This document shows positions 22,149 through 27,987 of a stretch of DNA of 27,987 bases, piece after piece. Position 1 is the stretch's first letter; each line of letters starts with the position of its first letter. The stretch is from JBBQXY01 sp051004815 (GTDB lineage Bacteria > Chloroflexota > Ktedonobacteria > Ktedonobacterales > Ktedonobacteraceae), in the NCBI GenBank assembly GCA_051004815.1, contig JBPCJY010000045.1, positions 1-27,987 of the forward strand, in the 5' to 3' direction. A program made the position numbers and the translations under genes. The notes under the pieces were generated by a model that searched no databases, was not told the DNA's origin, and was given only the letters and a program-made list of their open reading frames with translations.

Positions 22149-24776
22149 ATGGAGGATTCACACAACACCAGCAGTCCTGACCCGACGGCAACAGCACACA
22201 AAACAACGAACAAACTTCCAACTGAGAATGGTGCCAATACAATACCACCAGCCGATGCCAGCAATGGGCAGAATGCGCCTGACGACGCAACTCCTAAACC
22301 TATGAACGAGAGTCTGCAACTCGTCGTCATCGAAGGATTCCAGGTGGGGCGCGGCGTCGCTCGCATCGATCCCAGTGATATGGCAAAAATGAGTTGTCAA
22401 CCGGGCGATATCATTATGATTACCGGTTCGCGTACCACGGCGGCAAAAGTCGTACCCAGTGCCATGGTTGATCGCGGTCAACAGACCATCCAGATGGATA
22501 GCCAGGTGCGCCAGAATAGCTCATCGGGTCTGGGTGAGCGCATTACCGTTCACAAGGCTAAAGTACAAAACGCCGAGAGGATCACATTGTTACCTTTGAG
22601 TGGTGGTGCGCCCATCCAGGAAAGCGACCTGCAATATATCGCCCGTTACCTGGTGGGTTTACCCGTCACTATTGGCGATTTGCTGCGCGTTGGCACGCCG
22701 GGGGCCGCGCCACGAGAGTTCTTGATTATCGGCTCAACACCGGCGACGCCAAGCTATACCATTCAGAAACCCACTACTGGTAGTCTCAACCCGGTCTTAC
22801 CGCCCGTACAACCACAACCGATGAATGATGTTGAGGCGGTACTGGTACAGCCAGGCACTATTGTGCGAGCACAGGCCAGGGGCGCGGCCCACGGCGGTGC
22901 GCCTGGACGCGTCAGCTATGAAGATATTGGAGGGCTGGGCAAAGAACTACAGCGCATTCGGGAAATGATCGAACTACCCTTGAAGTATCCAGCGGTTTTT
23001 GACCGCCTGGGCGTTGAGCCACCCAAAGGCGTGCTGCTCTTTGGCCCCCCCGGAACCGGCAAAACCTTGATTGCCCGCGTGGTAGCGGCTGAGACCAACG
23101 CCTTTTTCTCGATCATCAACGGCCCTGAAATCGTCAATAGCGTCTATGGTGCCAGCGAATCGCGCCTGCGCGAGGTCTTCCAGGAGGCACAACGTCGCGC
23201 ACCGAGCATCATCTTCATCGATGAACTAGACGCCATCGCGCCGAAACGAGCCGAGGTGGTTGGTGAGCTTGAGCGACGCATTGTCGGGCAACTGCTCACC
23301 TTGATGGATGGTATGAACTCGCGTGGACAAGTCATGGTCATTGCCGCGACCAACCAGCCCAACGCGCTCGATCCTGCCCTGCGCCGTCCCGGTCGCTTTG
23401 ACCGTGAAATTTCACTGCGTGTACCGGATGTGCGTGGGCGTGCAGAAATTTTGCGCATCCACTCCAAGAACGCGGCCATGGCGAACGATATTGACCTGAC
23501 GCGTATTGCCCAACTGACACCAGGCTTTGTTGGTGCCGACCTGGAATCGCTCTGTCGCGAAGCAGCGATGATCGCCCTACGTCGTGTATTACCGTACATC
23601 GACTATCAACGCGGTTATATTCCCTACGAGACATTGGTCAACCTGAATATCACCATGGCCGACTTCCAGGCAGCATTGCGCGAGGTTGAACCTTCGACAA
23701 CGCGTGAGGTCTATGTCGAGGTGAGCGAAACGTCCTGGGATGACATTGGTGGATTGGAGAAAACCAAAACATTGCTCACCGAGGGTGTGGAATGGCCGCT
23801 GCGCTACCCCGAAGTGTATGCCAGCGCGAAAGTTGAGGCTCCACGCGGTGTGCTGCTGGCTGGCCCTCCCGGATCGGGCAAGACGCTGATAGCACGCGCC
23901 CTTGCCAACCAGTGCGAGGCCAGTTTCATCTCTATTAAGGGACCCGAACTGCTCTCCAAGTGGGTCGGCGAGGCCGAGAAGGGCATTCGTGAAGTCTTCC
24001 GTCGTGCCAAACAGGCCGCGCCATGTATCGTATTCTTCGATGAAATTGACTCGTTGGCCCCGCGCCGTTCCGGTGATATGGATCGTAACATGGGTAACGG
24101 AGTCATCGCGCAATTGCTCACGGAGATGGATGGTATCGAGGGGCGCGAAGGGGTGATCGTCCTGGCGGCAACCAATCGGCCCGAACTGATAGACCCCGCG
24201 CTCTTACGCCCTGGTCGCTTTGACCTGATCGTGGAGTTGGAGTATCCGAATGAAGAGGGCAGGCAAGCCATTTTCGCGGTACATACCCGTGGTAAACCCC
24301 TTGCCCCTGAGATCAGTATGGCAGAGCTGGCAAGCCTGACACCGGGTCGCAGCGGTGCCGATATCGAGGCCATTTGCCGCCGCGCTTCACTGCTCGCTTT
24401 ACGGGAATGGATTTCGCCCAAGCTCGCGTTGAGTCGGGTACAGGTGACAGAAGCAGCGGAAGAGGAGGATTTGGGCGGTGATCGTGCGGGTACAGACAGC
24501 AATGCTCAGGTTGATAGCAATGGTGCGCCTGTATTGCCCAGCAATCGCTTCGTGATTCGCCCTGAACATTTCGCACGCGCTATTGATGAACAGCGCGAAC
24601 GCTATACCGTGCAGGAAGAGGCTGAAGCGGCGATAGCCCGCAAGGACGCGGGACGCCAACGCCTGATCGAGATGGCAGCAAATATGGATGGTGGTAATCC
24701 CGCCAAACCGCCGCTAAGTGGCTTCCGCCTCTGGCTGGCTCGCCTCTTCGGACTGGTACCACGAGAGATAGTATAG
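22149..24776 (+). CDS. Cdc48/VAT-like tandem AAA+ ATPase
   Basis: 875-residue unfoldase with two AAA+ modules. Residues 1-55 are a disordered Thr/Asn/Pro/Ala-rich tail; 56-200 match the Cdc48 N-domain (double-psi barrel: EGFQVGRGVARIDPSDM, QPGDIIMITG). D1 has Walker A GPPGTGKT (299-306), pore VYGASESRL, Walker B IFIDELDAIAPKR and LRRPGRFDRE. D2 has GPPGSGKT (572-579), pore KWVGEAEKG, VFFDEIDSLAPRR and LLRPGRFDL. Both sites keep Walker and arginine-finger residues, so both rings should hydrolyse ATP. The C-terminus ends in a hydrophobic helix and PREIV, without the HbYX tail by which archaeal Cdc48 docks on the 20S proteasome. ATG 22149 has GGGGGAG 5 bases upstream. Likely role: energy-dependent unfolding or remodelling of protein complexes in the cytoplasm. 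Confidence 0.92.
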   Translation: MEDSHNTSSPDPTATAHKTTNKLPTENGANTIPPADASNGQNAPDDATPKPMNESLQLVVIEGFQVGRGVARIDPSDMAKMSCQPGDIIMITGSRTTAAKVVPSAMVDRGQQTIQMDSQVRQNSSSGLGERITVHKAKVQNAERITLLPLSGGAPIQESDLQYIARYLVGLPVTIGDLLRVGTPGAAPREFLIIGSTPATPSYTIQKPTTGSLNPVLPPVQPQPMNDVEAVLVQPGTIVRAQARGAAHGGAPGRVSYEDIGGLGKELQRIREMIELPLKYPAVFDRLGVEPPKGVLLFGPPGTGKTLIARVVAAETNAFFSIINGPEIVNSVYGASESRLREVFQEAQRRAPSIIFIDELDAIAPKRAEVVGELERRIVGQLLTLMDGMNSRGQVMVIAATNQPNALDPALRRPGRFDREISLRVPDVRGRAEILRIHSKNAAMANDIDLTRIAQLTPGFVGADLESLCREAAMIALRRVLPYIDYQRGYIPYETLVNLNITMADFQAALREVEPSTTREVYVEVSETSWDDIGGLEKTKTLLTEGVEWPLRYPEVYASAKVEAPRGVLLAGPPGSGKTLIARALANQCEASFISIKGPELLSKWVGEAEKGIREVFRRAKQAAPCIVFFDEIDSLAPRRSGDMDRNMGNGVIAQLLTEMDGIEGREGVIVLAATNRPELIDPALLRPGRFDLIVELEYPNEEGRQAIFAVHTRGKPLAPEISMAELASLTPGRSGADIEAICRRASLLALREWISPKLALSRVQVTEAAEEEDLGGDRAGTDSNAQVDSNGAPVLPSNRFVIRPEHFARAIDEQRERYTVQEEAEAAIARKDAGRQRLIEMAANMDGGNPAKPPLSGFRLWLARLFGLVPREIV

Positions 24777-24844
24777 GTAGCAGACACAAAAGGAGCGTGG
24801 TGGGACGACATGTCGCCCCACCACGCTCCTTTTGTGTCTGCTAC
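24777..24844 (+). terminator. 34-bp near-perfect hairpin after the Cdc48-like gene
   Basis: It begins directly after the stop codon. Arms 24777-24804 and 24817-24844 pair over all 28 bases; one A/C mismatch then leads into the self-complementary CGACATGTCG. Four T lie within the 3' arm but no T-run follows. The symmetric structure could end transcription from both sides or protect the mRNA end. Confidence 0.65.
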
Positions 24845-24990
24845 TTAATGGTAATTGCTCACAATACGAGAGAATAACAGCTCTGGTACCGTTCTTTAGA
24901 AAAAGGATAGAAGCGGTTCTAGAGCTTTTATCGGTAAAAACGTTTGGTACTACCCACTTACAATCTACAATAGAACTATGCTATAATACG

Positions 24991-24996
24991 TAGTGG
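24991..24996 (+). promoter_or_regulatory. -10 element of the small-protein/kinase unit
   Basis: TATAAT in ctaTAATacg, about 35 bases before the ATG at 25029, is a perfect -10. The best -35 (TTACAA, 18-base spacing) is weak, which suggests an activator or alternative recognition. The gap 24845-25028 holds nothing else that I can see. Confidence 0.4.
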
Positions 24997-25028
24997 AGAG
25001 AAATAGCTAGCAGTGAAGGGAGAAACAT

Positions 25029-25406
25029 ATGACGTATATGTCTGACCGCTCCTCTTCCGTCCCTCGTGAGCAAGTTGCAGAGGCGTACCTGAAGGTCATA
25101 CGGTTGATAGATGAGAGAGTTTCACCTTTTCTTGGGAAAGCTACAACCCGTGTCCTGGTGCAAGGTGCCGCCAAAAGAGTTTCGAGCACTTATCCTTTTC
25201 TTCATTTTCTCGCAAAAATGCCCTACACTGAGGTTGTTCCATCGGTGATTGCTGAGCAATTTTCTGGCGTAACGTCGCTAGAACTGGCAGACAGCCTGGA
25301 TGCGTTGATACAGGAGTGCTTTGCCGGTCTCAAAGAACTGACCGGCGATCTTATCGCGCCACCCATTTATGATGAAGTGACGCAACAGTTGAAACAGTTA
25401 CAATAG
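25029..25406 (+). CDS. 125-residue protein of unknown function, partner of a histidine kinase
   Basis: Soluble, helical-looking protein. After a Ser-rich start (residues 1-12) it reads VAEAYLKVIRLIDERVSPFL and FLGKATTRVLVQGAAKRV, then a segment with SVIAEQFSGVTSLELADSLD and a C-terminal amphipathic stretch KELTGDLIAPPIYDEVTQQL. I recognise no named domain. GAAGGGAG lies 6 bases before the ATG; a second ATG three codons on is possible. It is 9 bases upstream of the sensor kinase and surely cotranscribed with it. No response regulator is nearby, so this may be a kinase-associated regulator or an input protein. That role is inference from position only. Confidence 0.75.
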   Translation: MTYMSDRSSSVPREQVAEAYLKVIRLIDERVSPFLGKATTRVLVQGAAKRVSSTYPFLHFLAKMPYTEVVPSVIAEQFSGVTSLELADSLDALIQECFAGLKELTGDLIAPPIYDEVTQQLKQLQ

Positions 25407-25415
25407 GAATAAGAC

Positions 25416-27188
25416 ATGGAGAGCAGCGTGCAGTCAGAATCTTCAGTTAAAGATAGCGCGTTTCGCTCTTCTCATGTACACAACGGAGATCGGTTGGCAG
25501 CTATCCGTCAGGAGATGGAGTATCTTAATACGATTGGGAAACGCTTCGTCGCTGCCATTGATCGCTTTCAAGTACATCGAGCGTTACTCGCGGCTCTACA
25601 AGAGTTATATAGCTTCTCCGCCTGTTCCATCTTACTCAAAGGTGATCCCGATGAGTTATTCATTATCCCCTGCTATCCACTCAGTGAAGCGTTTTTAGCG
25701 GCTATGATCCAACGTATCGCCAATGCCGCCAGCGTGATCGACTTTTTACCGCTATCAGTCAAAGAGTTAGCGACGGCATCCTATCTTGATGCGCCGGATG
25801 AACTCTCCGCGTCGCTTGAACAAAGTGTGGTCAGTGGCGATGTGATCGGCTCGTGCCTCAATATTCCCCTTACCGTCGAGAACCGCATCAGCGGTATGTT
25901 GAGCCTGTTCGACGAGCAAGCGGGTACTTTTGATACCGACTCGCTGAAGTTAACCACGATGATCGCGGACTATGCCGCCGTGGCATTAGAGAATGTGCGT
26001 CTGCGTGAACGCGAAACCAAGCTGTGGCGACAGGCCGAAATTGGTCGCCAACGACTGGAACTCATCATCGGCAGCATGGCCGAGGGCTTGTTGATTACCG
26101 ATGAGCTTGGAACTGTCACGTTGCTCAACAACTCTGCCCAACAACTTCTTGCGCAGGCAGAGATTGTACTCAAGCAAGATATGCCTTTGCGCGAACAGTC
26201 AAGCAGCGGTGATACAGGGTGGCTCGTCCAGCTAGCAGAGCTTATTGATCACGCCCTGGCCGGTGAAACCATCATGAACCAGGAATTTATCGCTGGCAAA
26301 AGTGGTGAAGCGGTTCCATTGTCACTCAGCATCAGTGTTGCACCCTTGCACGATGCCAGTCAAGCACTCTCGCATGCGACAGGTGTAGTAGCTGTACTGA
26401 ATGATGTCACCTCGAACAAACAGATTGAGAAGCTGAAAGATGAATTTGTTTCAGTTGTCTCACACGAACTGCGCACACCTCTTACGGCCATCAAAGGCTA
26501 TACGCAACATCTTGTACGGCGCATCGAACGTCGGCTACGAAAGACATTACAAGACCCGCCGCAGAGCAATGCAGCAAGTGCAGCGAACACGGCAGAGCGG
26601 CCAGAGAGCTATGATCTGCGCAGCCTGAACATTGTGCAGAGCCAGGCTGAACACCTGGAACGCCTGGTGAATGATCTGCTCGATCTCTCGCGTGCGCAAT
26701 GGGGTAATTTGCATCTCCATTACGCGACATTTTACCTGGCTGATGTGCTAGCGGAATGCGTGCGCTCGGCACAGGTGAGCGCGGAACAGCACAGCATCTA
26801 CCTTGATATCCAGACCACTGATACAAAAATTGAGGCTGATCGGACACGTCTCAGCCAGGTCATCGGCAATGTTTTGGATAACGCAGTGAAGTATTCTCCG
26901 CAAGGGGGCCAGATTACGGTTAAGCTAGAAGAGCACGAAAATGATTACCTGGTGAGCATCATTGACCAGGGCATTGGCATCAACGCGGAATACCTCGATC
27001 ACATCTTTGAACGTTTCTACCGTGTCCACCACAAGGCCAGCCGTCAATATTCCGGTATTGGGTTGGGACTCTACGTGACGAAGGAGATTGTCGAAAAACA
27101 CGGCGGGCGCATCTGGGTCACGACTAATCAGGGCCTTGGCAGCACATTCTGCTTCACGCTACCACGCAAGCCAAACGAACAAATGTAA
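25416..27188 (+). CDS. Soluble sensor histidine kinase (GAF-PAS-HisKA-HATPase)
   Basis: 590 residues, no membrane segment. A GAF domain spans about 45-195; a connecting helix leads to a PAS domain at about 210-335 (ELIIGSMAEGLLITDELGTV). The HisKA segment KDEFVSVVSHELRTPLTAIKGY has phosphoacceptor H350, followed by LERLVNDLLDLSR. The ATPase domain shows N-box NVLDNAVKYSP (N485, N489), G1 DQGIGI (D518), F-box FERFYRV and G2 GIGLGLYV. The signal is unknown; a GAF/PAS pair usually senses a small ligand, redox or light. Between the two HisKA helices (about 371-400) is an extra Pro/Asn/Ala-rich segment of roughly 20 residues. No response regulator in the window, so the partner is encoded elsewhere. 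GGAATAAG is a modest ribosome binding site before ATG 25416. Confidence 0.92.
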   Translation: MESSVQSESSVKDSAFRSSHVHNGDRLAAIRQEMEYLNTIGKRFVAAIDRFQVHRALLAALQELYSFSACSILLKGDPDELFIIPCYPLSEAFLAAMIQRIANAASVIDFLPLSVKELATASYLDAPDELSASLEQSVVSGDVIGSCLNIPLTVENRISGMLSLFDEQAGTFDTDSLKLTTMIADYAAVALENVRLRERETKLWRQAEIGRQRLELIIGSMAEGLLITDELGTVTLLNNSAQQLLAQAEIVLKQDMPLREQSSSGDTGWLVQLAELIDHALAGETIMNQEFIAGKSGEAVPLSLSISVAPLHDASQALSHATGVVAVLNDVTSNKQIEKLKDEFVSVVSHELRTPLTAIKGYTQHLVRRIERRLRKTLQDPPQSNAASAANTAERPESYDLRSLNIVQSQAEHLERLVNDLLDLSRAQWGNLHLHYATFYLADVLAECVRSAQVSAEQHSIYLDIQTTDTKIEADRTRLSQVIGNVLDNAVKYSPQGGQITVKLEEHENDYLVSIIDQGIGINAEYLDHIFERFYRVHHKASRQYSGIGLGLYVTKEIVEKHGGRIWVTTNQGLGSTFCFTLPRKPNEQM

Positions 27189-27263
27189 AGGCAATTGAGC
27201 AAGATCCGAGAAGTTTTCCTCAGCCTGATTGGGGTATACTGAATCAGATCGGGATTACTTAAC

Positions 27264-27287
27264 CCGGTCGGTATACGTATAAACCGG
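27264..27287. promoter_or_regulatory. Dyad upstream of the VOC gene
   Basis: CCGGT (27264-27268) and ACCGG (27283-27287) flank a perfectly palindromic ATACGTAT (27273-27280). The site lies about 35-55 bases before the VOC start codon, a fitting operator position. No strong -35/-10 pair is evident beside it. Confidence 0.35.
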
Positions 27288-27320
27288 TGACTTCCGATCA
27301 ACAGAAAGGATAGAGGAAAC

Positions 27321-27692
27321 ATGTTCACGAAAATCGGTACTATCACTATAGGCGTCAGCAATCAGGACAAAGCTCTAGATTTTTATGTTAACAAGCTCGG
27401 CTTTGAAAAGATAGACGACCAGCCTATGAGCGAAACTGAGCGTTGGCTTGAAATTGCTCTTCCCGGCACACAGACCCATATCATGCTCGGCCTACGCGGC
27501 CAGAGTGGCAGCAACACAACGGGCATGACTGGTTTCGTTCTGCATGCCGACAATATAGAAGAAACCTGCGCAACGCTCAAAGCTCGTGGGGTCACTCTGA
27601 CCCAGGAGCTCACCACTGAACCCTGGGGCAAATGGGCCCAGCTCACCGACCTCGATAACAACGAATTTGGTATCTGGGCACCCGCCTGGTAG
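27321..27692 (+). CDS. VOC-family (glyoxalase/bleomycin-resistance-like) protein
   Basis: 123 residues with two beta-alpha-beta-beta-beta halves. Signature pieces are ITIGVSNQDKALDFYVNKLGF at the start and VLHADNIEETCATLKARGV plus LTDLDNNEFGIWAP in the second half. The usual first metal ligand (His in H-x-x-x-V-x-D) is Thr or Ile here, so metal binding is uncertain, as in many small VOC proteins. The role could be detoxification, antibiotic binding or an unknown isomerase. AAAGGATAGAGG lies ahead of ATG 27321. It stands alone after the kinase gene. Confidence 0.85.
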   Translation: MFTKIGTITIGVSNQDKALDFYVNKLGFEKIDDQPMSETERWLEIALPGTQTHIMLGLRGQSGSNTTGMTGFVLHADNIEETCATLKARGVTLTQELTTEPWGKWAQLTDLDNNEFGIWAPAW

Positions 27693-27700
27693 CATCGTGC

Positions 27701-27849
27701 CAGGGCGGGGGCAAGGGGTACCTTTCACTGGGAGGTTTTTTGAAGCGCGCCAGTTTCGCCTGTCATTCCCCCTCGCCGATGCCTTTCCCCAAAAAACCTC
27801 CCAGTCCCCAAAAAACCTCCCAGTGAAAGGCAAGGGGTACCAGGGCGGG
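27701..27849. repeat. Composite inverted and tandem repeat
   Basis: A perfect 22-base inverted repeat lies at 27721-27742 and 27809-27830 (CCTTTCACTGGGAGGTTTTT and its complement). The motif CCCCAAAAAACCTCCCAGT occurs twice in exact tandem, 27787-27805 and 27806-27824. GCAAGGGGTACC occurs at both ends in direct orientation (27711-27722, 27830-27841) and CAGGGCGGG flanks both (27701, 27841). No ORF inside is credible. Confidence 0.7.
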
Positions 27850-27889
27850 CTTACACAGGCAAGTCTTTGGGAAAGAGGAGAGATATGAC

Positions 27890-27987
27890 GTGTGTAGGGA
27901 CAAGGGGTAGTGAAGAGAGGATGGGGGGGCCTTGTGCCTGTCCTCGGTGGGAGCACAGAACCCTCCACCAGGACAGGCACAAGGCCC
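27890..27987. repeat. Second copy of element B inner palindrome, cut by the window end
   Basis: GGGCCTTGTGCCTGTCCT (27927-27944) pairs perfectly with 27970-27987, where the window ends. It is nearly identical to the inner palindrome at 12887-12949, and the flank GTGTGTAGGGACA (27891 on) matches the complement of the flank of the first copy. The 21-bp outer ends of element B are not seen here, so either the copy continues outside or the inner part is a separate unit. Confidence 0.7.

Noticed and set aside
23804..24502. 232-codon frame antisense to the Cdc48-like gene
   Set aside because: Ser/Arg-rich mirror of the AAA+ D2 domain, with no sign of real coding.
27667..27888. 73-codon frame after the VOC gene
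   Set aside because: It is composed of the inverted and tandem repeats and has no supporting signal.

Overview
The window reads as chromosomal DNA of a bacterium with mid-range GC. The most likely source is a large-genome Chloroflexota of the Ktedonobacteria type. That placement is an inference from the mixture of genes (a bacterial two-AAA-domain Cdc48 protein, a DUF5671-type membrane protein, a GAF/PAS soluble histidine kinase) and from abundant interspersed palindromic repeats. No rRNA, tRNA or CRISPR array was found.

Layout. Positions 1-275 hold a remnant that looks like the right end (omega-RNA-like hairpin) of an IS200/IS605 element. A NhaP2-like cation/proton antiporter follows (369-1565), then a gene-poor stretch with a tiny, well-formed 31-codon membrane peptide gene (1984-2079). 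From 12.66 kb down to 2.08 kb the minus strand carries one long amino-acid biosynthesis cluster in the order ilvB, ilvN, ilvC, leuA, ilvE, ilvD, thrB, thrC. It makes valine, leucine and isoleucine precursors plus threonine, the source of 2-oxobutyrate for isoleucine. The cluster is preceded by a strong promoter, a 102-codon leader ORF with a run of Leu/Ile/Val codons, mutually exclusive RNA pairings and an intrinsic terminator. This is a ribosome-mediated attenuator analogous to ilvGMEDA control, with an unusually long leader peptide. The LeuA in the cluster lacks the C-terminal leucine-sensing domain, so leucine control may rest on the attenuator.

Positions 12.66-13.15 kb contain two nested palindromic repeats, one of which recurs at the right edge of the window. 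A DUF5671-like membrane protein follows (13151-14740), then a minus-strand ftsH-thpR pair (protease, RNA 2',3'-cyclic phosphodiesterase), an OFA-type MFS transporter and a PaaI-type thioesterase. A large exported Asn/Ser/Thr-rich protein of unknown function (19540-21786, minus) looks compositionally different from its neighbours and has short repeats on both sides. Next come a Cdc48/VAT-like AAA+ ATPase ending in a very long perfect hairpin, a two-gene unit of a 125-residue unknown protein and a soluble sensor histidine kinase, and a VOC-family protein. The right end is a cluster of inverted and tandem repeats.

The best candidates for something new are the ilv attenuator with its long leader peptide, the exported protein with a conserved-looking His/Glu cluster, the small-protein/kinase pair, and the 31-residue membrane peptide under a palindromic promoter.
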